64,000 nt of DNA from CALBJU01 sp965247125 (GCA_965247125.1 CBDFGO010000002.1:124001-188000); one strand, 5' to 3'; shown: positions 19,763 through 30,458, counted from the stretch's first letter. Program-made: numbers and translations. The notes: generated by a model not told the origin, from the letters alone.

Positions 19763-20656
19763 GATACCGGGTTGTGGACGAAGTAAGAGGGTTGGTGCCA
19801 GTCGTGCGAGCGTGTACGTTTATGCGGCTATCGCCGAGCGGGTATTACGCATGGAGGGGACGCGCACTGAGTATTCGAGAGCATGAAAACCGTGGACTGT
19901 TGATTCAGATTCAAACGATTCACCGGGCCAGCAGGGGTACGTATGGCGCTCCGCGAGTGCATGCCGAGCTTCGCGCTCAAGGCGTCGCGGTAGGGCGTCG
20001 TCGCGTGGCTCGTCTGATGCAGCAGAACGGGATTAAGGCGCTCAGGCGCCGCAAGAGGCGTGTACAGGCTCCATCCGCTCCTCTTGAGGCTATCAAGGCC
20101 AACGTGCTGGATCGTCAATTCATGCCTGACAGGCCAGGCGCCGTGTGGACAGCCGACATTACATATTTACCGACGGCTGAAGGATGGCTTCGGCGATTTT
20201 CTATCGCCGATGGCTGTCGTGCTGGATTTGTACTCACGCCGAGTCGTTGGATGGTCAGTACGTCCCTCTCTCGCAAAAGAACTTGCCACCAACGCGCTTC
20301 AGAACGCGATTGAGCATCAGCGGCCACGGGCAGGGCTAATTCATCATTCGGATCGAGGTAGCCAGTACACGAGCTATGAGTACCAACGAATGCTGCGGCG
20401 CGAAGGGATCACCATCTCGATGAGCAGGAGCGGATCCTGTCACGACAATGCTCCAACCGAGAGCTTCTTCGGGACACTCAAAACGGAGATGCACCTTCGA
20501 GGAGATCCATTCAATTCACATGCTGAAGCAAAACGAGGACTCTTCGAATATATCGAGGTTTTCTACAATCGCCAACGTCGACACTCAACCCTTGGATACC
20601 AGACGCCGATGGAATTTGAACAACACTATATTAACCAACAAACCACCGCAGTGTAG
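19759..20656 (+). pseudogene. IS3-family group 2 OrfB, split by an internal frameshift
   Basis: The first part (184 codons from 19759) carries the HTH_21 region and the first catalytic Asp (WTADITYLPTAEGW), then leaves frame. The second part resumes as AVVLDLYSRRVVGWS with HHSDRGSQYTS (second Asp) and NAPTESFFGTLK (Glu). Between GGATGGCTT and GCTGTCGTG the gene holds about 16 extra bases that form a perfect 8-bp hairpin (TCGGCGAT, ATCGCCGA), flanked by a GATGGCT repeat. The copy at 45470-46367 carries the same defect, so the element moved after the lesion arose. Confidence 0.85.
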
Positions 20657-20692
20657 GCTTAATCAACTGTCCAGAAAACCGGAGTAAGGTCA

Positions 20693-21044
20693 TTCTGTCT
20701 TCTCTGCTTTTCGAGCTATGGTATGCGAACGAAGCTGCTACATCTGTAAGGCCTGACGAGTAGTAGGCGCTTAGTCCTATATCCAAGTATTCTCGTGTTT
20801 GACTGTACGAATTAGAAACCTTGACATCAAGGGAGCCTACGCCCCCAGATGAAGTGTTAGTATGGGGGTCGAAACTAAAAAAGCTAGCGGTATCCGTGTA
20901 CGGCGCCAGCGGAGTTTCGGGGCTGTACCCGAACATAAGATTGAATCGCGGAACGGGGTCTTTCTCTACCATCACATCCTGACCTAGGAGGTCGATTGGC
21001 AAGAATAAGACCGCAATATACAAAAGCAGAGTAGCGCGAATCAT
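20693..21044 (-). pseudogene. Secreted protein of unknown family, C-terminus cut by IS3 group 2
   Basis: An ATG at 21044 opens with a signal peptide (IRATLLLYIAVLFLPIDLLGQ). About 117 residues remain up to the IS boundary at 20692. The mature part (FNLMFGYSPETPLAPYTDT and a later DIGLSAYYSSGL) is rich in Ser, Tyr and Thr, somewhat like outer-membrane beta proteins, but I do not recognise a family. Confidence 0.5.
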
Positions 21045-21487
21045 CACATCAGTACCGGCTGAACGTAAAAACGAACAGTTATATTACGGGAACTCCGGTA
21101 CAGTTATCAATAAGCAATATTACCCATTCTTGGGGATTCATTACCGCCAAGCAGGCCCTTTTCTTTCGGGAAATTAGAGCAGGAAGCCGGCGGCCAACGC
21201 GGCGAGGATAGCAATCGCAAAATCAATTACGTTGTGCCTCCAACCAAGCATTGTTCTTGATTTCTATACATCTCTCATATTCAGAGAGTATGTATCTGAG
21301 AGGAAGATCGAAGAAGTTTCAATTCACAGATCAACTCACTCGGATCCTACCCTGATTTGGGGCGCAGTTCAACCAAACGAACTAATCTTAACTCAACCGT
21401 CAACGGAATCGGGGTAGAACCCCACGGCGAATCGCAGCGTATCCATGGCGACCTCTCTGAGATATCTGCGGACGGTCACACTAATCA
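21045..21487. other. Non-coding stretch, with a possible 25-residue membrane peptide
   Basis: About 440 bp. On the minus strand, 21251-21174 encodes MLGWRHNVIDFAIAILAALA followed by AGFLL and a stop, a single hydrophobic helix. It lacks a convincing ribosome-binding site and may be chance or the tail of a lost membrane gene. Nothing else is evident. Confidence 0.35.
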
Positions 21488-23877
21488 TCAAGCCAGCTCA
21501 TGTATAAAGATCCCCGCCTTTGTCTCAATCGATTCTGCTAGTTCAATTACCCTACGGTGGTGAGTGAAAAGCAATACTTGGGTACTCGCTGACAGTTCAG
21601 CCAGTATCTCAAGACACACCTTCGTACGATTGTCGTCAAAGCCTACTAGGATGTCGTCGACGACAAAGGGTATAGGTTCTCCCTTGCTCAAATGTTGTTC
21701 GAGGGTTGCAAGGCGAAGCGCCAAGTAGAGTTGATCTCTGGAACCGTCACTCATTCCATCAACGAACACTTCCGCATCATTTGGACGAACGCCAAGCAAG
21801 ATGGGTTTTCCGCTAGCGTCCAATTCATCTCGAAGATACGCATATGATCCCAGTGTGAGCCGCGAAAATAAATCACCAGCCCTAGCTAGAACTGGAGCCT
21901 GGTTTTTCTTTCGATACTCCTCTATTCGTTGTTCAAGTATTAGTGCAGCAATTTGAAGACGTAGGTACTTTTCGACACCATTTACAATACTGGCAAGGTG
22001 TTGCTGCGCCTGCTCTGACGCGTTTGCGGCACCGTCATTGCCATCTTTAGCATCGATCTCGTTTTGAAATGTCTGTCTTTGATCGCGTAGAGTATCTCGA
22101 TTCTCGTGCAACTCTCGTAGTTCTGAGGAAATTCTCTCCAGCTCACCCTCGATTGTATCAAAATCTGATTCCCCAGCCTCATTTTCCAATTCTTCAATGC
22201 TCAGGCCGTCTCCATTCCGAATGAGCTCCTGCTCGAGCCTTTCAAGATCTTGCTTCAGCTTGCGCATAAGTCGTGAACTTTCGGCAGCCGACTCTAGATC
22301 ACCGTCGACCTCGACATCCGCTTGTCCTCTCAGTGAAGCAAGAAGCTCGTTCGCTGTCCGAATCGTAATATCAGCGTCTTCGATTTCTCCCTCTCTCTCT
22401 TTGCGATGGGCATCCACTTTTTTCAAGGTTGCCCGGGCTTCACGCGCTTCATTTAGATCTCGCGTGAGCTGAGCTGCAATACTACTCGCTTCAAGTTCGT
22501 CTCTGTTGAACCCAATTCTATCGGCGAATTCTATCACTCTTATGTTAAAATCCTCTTCAACTTGGTCCATTCCATAAATTCGCTTGCGCAATTCTTCTGA
22601 TAAATTGTATTTCTCAAAAAACGTCTCAAGCTGATCGAATGTCTCGGTCGCATGCTCTGGGTGAACATCCGGTTTCAACCCCAACCCATCGATAGCTTGA
22701 CACCATTCCCGTTTCCAATTGGATTGGCCATTCTCGATTGACTTAAGTTCTTCACGTGTTCGTTTTGTGTGGATCTCAACATCGTCAAGCGAATGTTCTA
22801 GCCGCGCCTTCCGTGCGAGAGCGCCCTCCTCCTGCTCGACTCGCTGTTCACACAGATTGATTATGGCGTCAAGGCTCAGCTCTTGCACATCTATCGTTTC
22901 ATCAAATTTAGCAACCTGACTGGAAAGAGTGTCTTTTAAGCGTGTACACTCGTCGTCGAGCTTTTGCGCATCACCAGAAACAGTCTCTGCGGATCGGATG
23001 CTTGCCAGAAGCCTTTCCACCCTAAGAAGCCACTGCTTCATCTCTCGCGGAGTTCCTGGATCTATTCCCAGAGGCTTCCAAACTGCAATCCACTTTTCTT
23101 TCTGGACTTCTATGGCAGTCTTTACTTTACTGGTCCCTTGTATGAAGTCACTCAGGCGTAAAGTCAGACTTTCAATCTTCTCTTCAAGATCCACCCTCTT
23201 CGCCACAACGTCAGCTTCCAACCGAAGTTTATCCGAGATGTGGTCCACGATGTCAATGTGATACTCATAGCGGGTCGGGAGGTCTGATTCAGGTGCATAT
23301 TTTTCGATATCCTCTTCGACATCGGACCTTTCGATGTACTTTTTTTTCACTAACTGCCATCCTGCGTTCCGGACACGTCGTGATTCCTGAAGCTCCGAGA
23401 TTGTTGGTATATCAGTGGTCGACAGTAGCGCCTTTAATTCATGATCTGACTGTTTCTTTTCGGCTCCGAGTTCCTGTGTTCTGCGCGTATAATCTCTGAA
23501 CTGTTCAGATAGCTCATCAAGTCGACTTTCGTAAATGTCCATTGTCTCAGACACCGGCATGGCAGTTTGTGAAAGTGCTTCTATCGTTCCGCGAAATTTC
23601 CCTAACCTAGATAATTCACTCTCGCAGGATGTCTTGTCTTCAATGGCACTTTTTCGTGATTTGGTCAACCGCTGCTCAAGATCACCGGCCTTACGAGCGG
23701 CTGAAATCACTGCCTTCAATTCACTCAGATCCAAATGTGATGGAGGCTGTTCACGGAGTTTTTTCTTGGTCGATTCCTGCTCGTCTACTCTGTCTCTCAG
23801 AGCAGCTTCTGCCGTTGCCTTCAGTTGATTCAGGAGACCGTGTTTGTGCGCCAATCCTGAGATCCACTTTTTATTTT
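21488..23877 (-). pseudogene. YhaN-like SMC-type ATPase, N-terminus removed by IS256
   Basis: About 795 codons remain. Most are long coiled coil (about residues 10-640). The C-terminus has the ABC/SMC ATPase half: LFSRLTLGSYAYLR, the signature MSDGSRDQLYLALRLATLE, Walker B IPFVVDDILVGFDD and the H-loop LLFTHHRR. YhaN proteins are about 1100-1200 residues and carry Walker A at the N-terminus; that part is missing at the IS boundary (23878). The partner nuclease YhaO, usually adjacent, is also absent. YhaN/YhaO resemble SbcC/SbcD and Rad50/Mre11, with roles in DNA end processing. The fragment should be inactive. Confidence 0.8.
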
Positions 23878-25261
23878 GAGTTAACCCCGAAAGTTGTGTA
23901 CGGGTGAAAAAGGTATAGGCGGCGTATCCTGATGATGATTACGTCATTGTCAATCCGAAGATTGGAGGATACACCGCCCATGAAGACGAATAACGCACAC
24001 GAGAACGAGAACTACAATAGCACAGAGGATGTGTTGACAGAAGTATTGCGAACAGGGGCCGCAAAGATGCTGGCCACAGCCGTTGAGGCCGAGGTTGAAG
24101 CTTTCTGCCAGCGCTACCAGTTCCTGCGCGACGAAGAGAATCGCCACCGCATCGTTCGCAATGGATATCTGCCAGAGAGGAAGATTTTGACTGGTATCGG
24201 GGAGGTCGCTGTAAAGATGCCCCGCATACGCGACCGTACGGGTCGGGGTGAGGATAGAATCGGTTTCCGCAGTTCGATACTACCAGCCTACCTCCGCAAG
24301 AGCCGCTCGCTTGAGGCTCTCATTCCATGGTTGTACCTGAAGGGAGTTTCAACGGGCGGCTTTGAGGCAGCGCTCTCGGCCCTTGTTGGTCCTGATGCCC
24401 CAGGGCTGACCTCCTCGACGATTGCGCGCCTGAAGACGCTTTGGACAAGGGAGCACGAAGACTGGCAAAAGCGGAGCCTGAAGGAGAAGCACTACGTCTA
24501 TTTCTGGGCCGACGGTATTCACGTAAACGTACGCATGGATAAACAGAAACTGTGTCTGCTGGTCGTGATCGGCGCTACGGCCGATGGAAGGAAGGAGCTT
24601 ATAGCACTCGAGGACGGCTTTCGCGAGAGCAAGCAGTCGTGGCGAGAGTTGCTCCTGGAGCTGAGGCACCGCGGGCTGGATCAAGGACCGAAGCTGGCTG
24701 TTGCCGATGGAGCCATGGGATTCTGGAGTGCTCTCGCAGAAGTTTATCCCGAGACGCGAGCCGCACGCTGTTGGGTGCACAAGACAGCAAATGTGCTCAA
24801 CCGCCTGCCCAAGTCCGTTCAGAAGAAGGCAAAAGGTCACCTCACGCAGATCTATACAGCAGAAACAAAAAAGCAGGCAGAGAGCGCCCTTCTGTTTTTC
24901 ATCAAAGCCTACCAGCAAAAGTATCCGAAAGCAGCAGAGATTCTGGTGAAAGACCGAGAAGAACTGCTCGCTTTTTATGACTTTCCGGCAGAACACTGGA
25001 TCCATCTTCGGAGCACAAATCCGATCGAATCTACGTTCGCGACCGTGCGCCTCAGGACCGCCAAAACGAGGGGATGTCTGAGCCGAGAAACAGCTCTTGC
25101 AATGGCCTTCCGTCTATGTAAAGAGGCTCAGAAGAAGTGGAGGAAACTGAATGCACCGCACCTATTGCAACTTGTAAAAAAAGGAATCAAATTCACCGAC
25201 GGAATTACATCAGAACGACACGCTGCCTAAACCTTCCATACACAACTTTTGGGCATAGCTC
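23878..25261 (+). mobile_element. IS256-family element, copy b
   Basis: Complete 1384-bp copy in plus orientation. Flanking 9-mers differ. It truncates the YhaN-like gene on the left and the GH16-like gene on the right, which are both on the minus strand and unrelated, indicating loss of DNA between them. Confidence 0.92.
23980..25230 (+). CDS. IS256-family transposase, copy b
   Basis: 416 residues, intact, same start logic as copy a (GGAGG upstream of MKTNNAHENE). Confidence 0.93.
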   Translation: MKTNNAHENENYNSTEDVLTEVLRTGAAKMLATAVEAEVEAFCQRYQFLRDEENRHRIVRNGYLPERKILTGIGEVAVKMPRIRDRTGRGEDRIGFRSSILPAYLRKSRSLEALIPWLYLKGVSTGGFEAALSALVGPDAPGLTSSTIARLKTLWTREHEDWQKRSLKEKHYVYFWADGIHVNVRMDKQKLCLLVVIGATADGRKELIALEDGFRESKQSWRELLLELRHRGLDQGPKLAVADGAMGFWSALAEVYPETRAARCWVHKTANVLNRLPKSVQKKAKGHLTQIYTAETKKQAESALLFFIKAYQQKYPKAAEILVKDREELLAFYDFPAEHWIHLRSTNPIESTFATVRLRTAKTRGCLSRETALAMAFRLCKEAQKKWRKLNAPHLLQLVKKGIKFTDGITSERHAA

Positions 25262-26407
25262 GCTGTTGAAGCGAGGCGTGTCGACCGTATTTCTGAGGTA
25301 CGTGGCATCTTGCTTGACCTCGTTGATATCCAAATCGGTATCTGGAGAGTAGTAGAACCAGTCTGCAGAGTAGACCTCTTCTTCGCTCAGATCCGTCGAG
25401 ACCTTGTCTTGGATATGCTGACTGAAAATGGCAATGAGAGGGAGAATCGTTTCTAGAGCGGTAGTATTCGATTTCGCAACAATTACACCGCCCCAACCAT
25501 CCGAAACGATTTCAAAATAGACATCAGTGTCGGTGACCTTCATAAAGAGAATAGTTCCGGGATCAGAAGTTGCGCTGTTTCCCGATCCATCTGTGTATTC
25601 GCCAATGAGTGCATCTGAGCACTCTCCATTGTCCAACGCTTCGACAACTTCTTCATTCCCCCAAACCCACCGGCAATTCCATTCTAATTCGACCGCAGTG
25701 CCCGCGGTTTCTCCGCTTGGCCATGGAGGGGCATAGCTCGGGCGCCTTTGGCCTACTATATCACCGGAGTCACCTTCGCCTGCAAAATAGCCTGTACTCA
25801 AATAGTGCTCAGATTGCCACGATGGGGTACTTGGATTAGAAAGAAAGGTGTTATTCCACTCAAAATCTACTTCGTCCCAGACTCAAGTGGTGTCGCCGTG
25901 CATTCCCTGAATCGGAGACAAAAGCCAAAATGCCTGAATCAGATCTGCGGAGTCAGAGGGCGCGAGGTCACCGAAATTTACTCGCGCAGCCCATGTTCCC
26001 CTTCTCGCATGAAAGCCTGTGCTGATTTGTTCGGGGATCGTCCCGTCAGGATTATGCCCATTATACGTGGTTGCTGCTGCCGTAAACTACACGTGTCCAC
26101 TATTCCCCGAATCAACACTTGTTGATGTCGAGTCATATTGATTGGTCTGTTCCTGCCATAGATAGCGGTACCAGAGCCTCGAGGTTGTGGTTGATTTAGA
26201 AGTGTTTGTGTGCCAAGTATTGTGTCCATATACCGAGCCAACACCGGGATTCGAACAACTTGTGTCGGTCAATTCATTGCACCAATCCACGTCCGTGTAT
26301 TCGAAGTCATCAAAAATAACTGATGATGCATTCAGCTGGGCTGAGGCAGATTTGTCACTCACGGCGATCAATCCTGCCACAACGAAAATAAAAACTAGGG
26401 TTCTCAT
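25262..26407 (-). pseudogene. Secreted GH16/LamG-like protein with two in-frame stop codons and an IS256-truncated end
   Basis: One frame runs from the ATG at 26407 to the IS edge at 25262. It opens with a signal peptide (MRTLVFIFVVAGLIAVSDKS, then ASAQ) and FDDFEYTDVDW, typical of laminarinase-like beta-sandwich proteins, and later has VWDEVDFEWNNTF, resembling the E-[IV]-D-[FI]-E active-site strand of GH16. The frame is broken only by TAG at 26087-26089 and a TGA about 60 codons later, both by single-base nonsense changes and with no shift of frame. A family with a complete active-site strand suggests it once hydrolysed beta-glucans or similar polysaccharides. It is now inactive unless the stops are read through. 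Confidence 0.7.
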
Positions 26408-26525
26408 TTAGTGTCTGTTCAATTTGTTAATCAGGACCAGAGATGGTCCTGATTCATCGGACAGTCTGAACAACAAATAAGGTGGAGTCTTGCGATCTTA
26501 TCACCCTTAAGAAAGGATACAAACG

Positions 26526-26813
26526 ATGAGTCGCAAAAGAAGAAACCACAGCAACACATTCAAAGCGAACGTAGCGCTGGCGGCGGTCAAAGGAGACCGC
26601 ACAATGGCTGAGTTGGCAGACCAGTTCCAGGTTCATCCGAACCAGATTCAGACGTGGAAAAAGAAGCTGATTCAGGACGCTGAAGAGGTCTTTGAAAAAG
26701 GGTATTCCAGAAAGCACAACGAGGAGGGCCAGATCAAGGAGCTTCACGCCAAAATTGGCGAGCTTTCGATGGAGAAGGATTTTTTATCCAAAGCGCTCGG
26801 TCGCACCCAGTAG
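26526..26813 (+). CDS. IS3-family OrfA, copy C
   Basis: 95 residues with K16N (TFKANVALAA) relative to copies 1 and B; shared with copies C' and D. Confidence 0.9.
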   Translation: MSRKRRNHSNTFKANVALAAVKGDRTMAELADQFQVHPNQIQTWKKKLIQDAEEVFEKGYSRKHNEEGQIKELHAKIGELSMEKDFLSKALGRTQ

Positions 26814-26827
26814 GTGAGCGCCGCCAA

Positions 26828-27655
26828 ATGATCGACCGAAACCATAATCTTTCCATCAAACGGCAGTGCAATCTGCTGGAGCTGAACCGCTCAACGGCCT
26901 ACTACAAGCCGGTGGGCGAGAGCAAAGAGAACCTGGCCGTGATGAAAAAACTGGATGAGCTCTACATCGAACGTCCCACGCGAGGATCGCGCACCATGAA
27001 GGATGCGCTCGAGGACAGAGGTATTTTTGTGGGCCGCCATCGAATCCGGCGATTAATGCGTCTGATGGGCCTTATTGCCATTTATCCTAAGAAACGGACC
27101 TCGATTCCGGGAAAAGGTCACAAGATTTATCCGTATCTCTTGCGTAAGCTCAACGTGACGCGGCCCCGGCAGGTTTACGCAAGCGACATCACATTCATTC
27201 CGATGAAAAGGGGATTCGTTTACCTGGTCGCCGTCATCGACTGGTACAGCCGCAAGGTGCTCTCGCGCCGGATCTCCAATACGATGGACACCGACTTCTG
27301 TGTGGAAGCTCTCGAAGAAGCAATCGCCGTGTATGGAGCGCCAGAGATCTTCAATACGGATCAGGGCAGCCAGTTCACACCCGTGGCCTTTACTGATGTT
27401 CTGAAGAATCATGACATCAAAATCTCTATGGATGGCAAAGGACGCTGGATGGACAACGTGTTCGTTGAACGTCTGTGGCGTAGCCTGAAATATGAAGAGG
27501 TGTACCTTAAAGCCTATGACAGTGTGGCTGAAGCCCGCAAATCCATTGCTGTATACTTCGACTACTTCAATAACGAAAGGCGACACAGCTCACACGGAAG
27601 AAAGACCCCTGATCACGTATTTTTTAATCACCAGCCGCTTCAAGAAGCAGCATAA
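26828..27655 (+). CDS. IS3-family OrfB transposase, copy C
   Basis: 275 residues, DDE core intact. Its start reads MIDRNHNLSIKR instead of MIDPIHDLSIKR in the other copies, a cluster of substitutions that marks this copy. Confidence 0.92.
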   Translation: MIDRNHNLSIKRQCNLLELNRSTAYYKPVGESKENLAVMKKLDELYIERPTRGSRTMKDALEDRGIFVGRHRIRRLMRLMGLIAIYPKKRTSIPGKGHKIYPYLLRKLNVTRPRQVYASDITFIPMKRGFVYLVAVIDWYSRKVLSRRISNTMDTDFCVEALEEAIAVYGAPEIFNTDQGSQFTPVAFTDVLKNHDIKISMDGKGRWMDNVFVERLWRSLKYEEVYLKAYDSVAEARKSIAVYFDYFNNERRHSSHGRKTPDHVFFNHQPLQEAA

Positions 27656-27754
27656 TCAATCCGCAAGATTCCACCTAAGACCCTGTCCAGTTTTATAGGA
27701 CCATCTCTCTATGTTTTGTATCATGCTCAGACGTCTTTCCCCACCTATCTGTGA

Positions 27755-28315
27755 ATGATTGTGAATACGAATTTTCTGCGTTCAATTCTTTCTTCTCTGG
27801 TTTGCTGTCTGTTGTTGGTAGTCGCTGTCGGGTGTTCTGATGGTCGATCTGAAGAGTCACATGGTGAATCAGAAGGTGTGTCTGAATCCACTGAGCACGA
27901 CGGAGAAAACGAGACAGAACATCAAGGTGAATCCCATGACGAAAGTGGCGAAGAAGATGGTACTCAGAATGCTCTTGGTGAGACATACGACCATGTGCGA
28001 TTGGGCACAAGGCTAATTCTTAACTATGACGAGGAGTCAAATAGATTCCTCGGGTCTGTCGAAAATGTGAGTGACAACACCTTGCATAACGTCCGTGTTG
28101 AAGTGCACCTTTCGAACGGGGTTGAACTCGGTCCTACCGAGAGAACTAGTCTGGCGCTTGGTCAAAAAGTTGATGTTTCGCTTCACGCTGGGTCCGGCGA
28201 TTTTGAGAGCTATAGTGCCCACGCTGAAGTAGGAGGAAATGGCGAGGAAGGTGAACACTCTGTAGAAGGAAGTGCGGAAAGTGAGCACTCCCATGAGGAA
28301 GGAGAAGAGCACTAG
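27755..28315 (+). CDS. FxLYD-like lipoprotein, His/Glu-rich (integron-type cassette, unit 1)
   Basis: A 186-residue lipoprotein: hydrophobic signal with lipobox VAVGC near residue 27, an acidic and histidine-rich linker (ESHGESEGVSESTEHDGENE), a small beta domain at about 80-150 (RFLGSVENVSDNTLHNVRVEV) resembling FxLYD domains, and another His/Glu-rich tail. It should sit on a membrane facing the periplasm or surface. The His/Glu stretches might bind metal, which is only inference. An attC-like site follows 45 bp after the stop in the same orientation, the arrangement of a gene cassette. An identical protein is encoded in unit 2. Confidence 0.75.
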   Translation: MIVNTNFLRSILSSLVCCLLLVVAVGCSDGRSEESHGESEGVSESTEHDGENETEHQGESHDESGEEDGTQNALGETYDHVRLGTRLILNYDEESNRFLGSVENVSDNTLHNVRVEVHLSNGVELGPTERTSLALGQKVDVSLHAGSGDFESYSAHAEVGGNGEEGEHSVEGSAESEHSHEEGEEH

Positions 28316-28360
28316 GACGTGCCATAGGAAGAGTCTGCCAAGGCCCCCACAAGTGAGGAG

Positions 28361-28439
28361 GGATAACGGTTTGCGATCTGCGGACGGGAGTGTTAGCGAC
28401 CACAGGCGTTAGACTGACCGCAGAATCGCTTTGTTAGGC
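28361..28439 (+). other. attC-like recombination site (short type, 79 bp)
   Basis: Begins with GGATAAC and ends with GTTAGGC, matching RYYYAAC and GTTRRRY boxes. Inside, GCGATCTGCGG (28373-28383) pairs with CCGCAGAATCGC (28418-28429), leaving one unpaired base in the right arm. Such an extrahelical base is a hallmark of folded integron attC sites. It follows the lipoprotein gene. Confidence 0.8.
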
Positions 28440-28448
28440 CGCTGCGCA

Positions 28449-29198
28449 TCACATATTGGCCTGTAACGCTATGTAAACACCGACTGGGTCTCGAATGACG
28501 GCGTGCCCGGCGTCAGTCGATCCCTTGATGATCTCACCGCCGCCCTCGCGAACGAGTCGAAGACTCTCCTCGAAGTCATCGACAGGCAGACTAAGTATCC
28601 AAACGGGTGGGATTTCCGCTTTATCACCGCCCGCATGGCAGATTTCCGCCGCAGACACACCGGCGGGTCGCAGCATTTCGAATCCCCCGTCGACGTCGGC
28701 CGAGCCTGTCGACCATCCGACGACCTGTTCGTAGAATTCGCACGTCGACGAGACGTCCGAAACCACAAGCGTCAGCCAGGAAATACGGCCAACGTTTTCA
28801 GGTTGGTCTGCGGCCTCCGATTCGGCCCCAACGACGGGGATTAAGCCGAATGCAGCGCCCATGGGGTCTACAAGAACGGCCCATTGACTTTGACCGTCCT
28901 CGCTCTTGCCGTGCATAAGCTCGCTGCCACCAAGTTCGAGGGCGCGTGCCGCACTGGCACCAACGTCGGAAACCTGGAAGTGCGGCATCCATTGCAAGGG
29001 GAGAGCCTCGTATTCTGGGGCGCGTGCCCCCAAGCCGATGACCGGTGCGCCTCGATTGTTCCTCAGATCGTCACGCCAAAGGGGGGCACTCCCTGTCGTT
29101 AGGATCTGTGAGTAGAAGCTGAGTTCCTGCTCATGCTCTGGCACCGCAATATCTGCGCTGAGGACTCCACCGACGCCGCGGGCAAATGGATTTCGCAT
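28449..29198 (-). CDS. Two-domain VOC (glyoxalase/bleomycin-resistance fold) protein, unit 1
   Basis: About 249 residues from the ATG at 29198; GAGG lies five bases upstream, which favours it over a GTG two codons earlier. Two VOC half-domains are visible: the first at about 8-125 (VLSADIAVPEHEQELSFYSQIL, FGLIPVVG) and the second at about 135-247 (ISWLTLVVSDVSSTCEFYEQVVGW, AVIRDPVGVYIALQ). Proteins of this type (CFP30B-like) bind or modify small molecules, but no substrate can be inferred. The gene lies between two attC-like sites and points against the array direction, so it needs its own promoter. Confidence 0.8.
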   Translation of the reverse strand: MRNPFARGVGGVLSADIAVPEHEQELSFYSQILTTGSAPLWRDDLRNNRGAPVIGLGARAPEYEALPLQWMPHFQVSDVGASAARALELGGSELMHGKSEDGQSQWAVLVDPMGAAFGLIPVVGAESEAADQPENVGRISWLTLVVSDVSSTCEFYEQVVGWSTGSADVDGGFEMLRPAGVSAAEICHAGGDKAEIPPVWILSLPVDDFEESLRLVREGGGEIIKGSTDAGHAVIRDPVGVYIALQANM

Positions 29199-29260
29199 GA
29201 CCACCTCACCTGAATTGAATGCACAAGAAGTTAAACGGGGCTACAACCACAACCCAGTCG

Positions 29261-29362
29261 GCCTAACGGCTGGCGGATTTGCGGCGAGCATACGCTCACC
29301 TATCAGAAAGTAATCGTTTCAGACCGACTCAGCCAGTTGTGCGAGCCCGCAACATGCGCTTG
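29261..29362 (+). other. attC-like site (long type), interrupted by an IS1111-type element, unit 1
   Basis: Begins GCCTAAC and runs through TTGCGG and the matching CCGCAA to the final CTTG, where the uninterrupted sites read GTTATGC. The missing TTATGC is found at 30712, right after the inserted element. Uninterrupted relatives are at 40920 and 41903. Confidence 0.75.
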
Positions 29363-29432
29363 ATATTTCCAAGAAGGTCCCTGCCTCCGACATTAGGAGT
29401 GCATAGATCTAACTCAAAAACAGAGGCACCTC

Positions 29433-30458
29433 ATGGAAACAGTCTATTTCACGGGTATCGATCAGCATAAGCGAACAAGCTTTCTGACCACACTCGATTC
29501 AGACGGAGATATCGTACGCTCCGTAAAACTCAAAAACAATCCGGATTCGATTCGGGCCTACTTCCGAACCCTTCCAGGAGAGCACCACGCAACCGTTGAA
29601 ACGACAACGGGCTGGTACTGGATGAACGATCTGCTCGAACGAGAAGGAGTTGATCTCAGCCTGGCCCACGCCAAGTTTGTCAAGGCGATATCCTACGCGA
29701 AGGTCAAAACCGACAAGGTCGATGCGCACACACTGGCTCAGCTGCTCAGGGTGGGATTGATCCCGGAAGCCCACAAAATATCATCGGAGATGCGCGATGT
29801 CCGAGACACGCTTCGCACTCGTCTGCACCTGGTCGAGAAACGAGTATCGGCACAAAACTCGGTGCACCGGGTGCTCGAGAAGTTCAACACAGATTCAGTT
29901 GATGATTTGCCTGAACTCTTTCGTCTTCAGGCTGGCCTTCACTCCGAACGAGTGGCATTGATCAACGAGCAGATCAAGATGATCGACCGGGCGCTAAATG
30001 CCCTTCTTCTTGATAGTGAAGACATTCAGCGACTGCTCTGGATTCCGGGTATTGGAAGGCTGAACGCATTTACGATCTATCTCGAGGTCGATGGCATCGA
30101 ACGCTTTGCGAGCGTGAAGAACTTCTATTCCTACTGCCGCCTCGTTCCGGGAGCGCATAACTCAGGCGGCAAAACGCGCCACCGATCCTCGAAAGAGGGC
30201 AACAAGTATCTCAAGATTGCTTTCTCGCACGCGGCCACGCGGGCCATCCAGTACTACCCCATCGTGAAAAAGTATTATCACCGCATGGCCAGAAAGAAAG
30301 GAGCGCCCATTGCCCGTGCGCTCGTGGCCAAAGAAATCGCAAGGTCCGTTTACTTCGTGCTCCAGACGGATAAGCCGTATAACCAACTATTCAAAGGAAT
30401 GAGATTGGAACGCTCCAAGCTCTCCTCGTGGCCTCGCAGGGCAAGCCCCGATGCATAA
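29433..30458 (+). CDS. IS1111-type transposase (DEDD, RNA-guided recombinase class), unit 1
   Basis: A 341-residue IS110-family enzyme. The N-terminal DEDD_Tnp domain begins with ETVYFTGIDQHKRTSF (first Asp) and has VETTTGWYW and KTDKVDAHTLAQLL (later acidic residues). The C-terminal Transposase_20 domain has LLWIPGIGRLNAF and the serine-bearing HNSGGKTRHRSSKEGN. These enzymes act as recombinases guided by an element-encoded RNA. Start ATG is preceded by AGAGGCACC. Confidence 0.93.
   Translation: METVYFTGIDQHKRTSFLTTLDSDGDIVRSVKLKNNPDSIRAYFRTLPGEHHATVETTTGWYWMNDLLEREGVDLSLAHAKFVKAISYAKVKTDKVDAHTLAQLLRVGLIPEAHKISSEMRDVRDTLRTRLHLVEKRVSAQNSVHRVLEKFNTDSVDDLPELFRLQAGLHSERVALINEQIKMIDRALNALLLDSEDIQRLLWIPGIGRLNAFTIYLEVDGIERFASVKNFYSYCRLVPGAHNSGGKTRHRSSKEGNKYLKIAFSHAATRAIQYYPIVKKYYHRMARKKGAPIARALVAKEIARSVYFVLQTDKPYNQLFKGMRLERSKLSSWPRRASPDA

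Larger units (their letters stand above)
19414..20692 (+). mobile_element. IS3-family element, group 2 (1279 bp), copy 1
   Basis: Ends are TGACCTTACTCC and its complement, followed inward by GGACAG on both sides. It holds orfA and a split orfB. A second copy of the same length is at 45434-46712 in minus orientation. It truncates a sulfatase on the left and a secreted protein on the right; no target duplication is seen. Confidence 0.9.
26439..27708 (+). mobile_element. IS3-family element, group 1, copy C
   Basis: Complete copy with both AGAGATGGTCCT ends. From position 26453 onward it is part of the first 5872-bp tandem unit; the outermost 14 bases of its left end are not duplicated. Confidence 0.92.
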
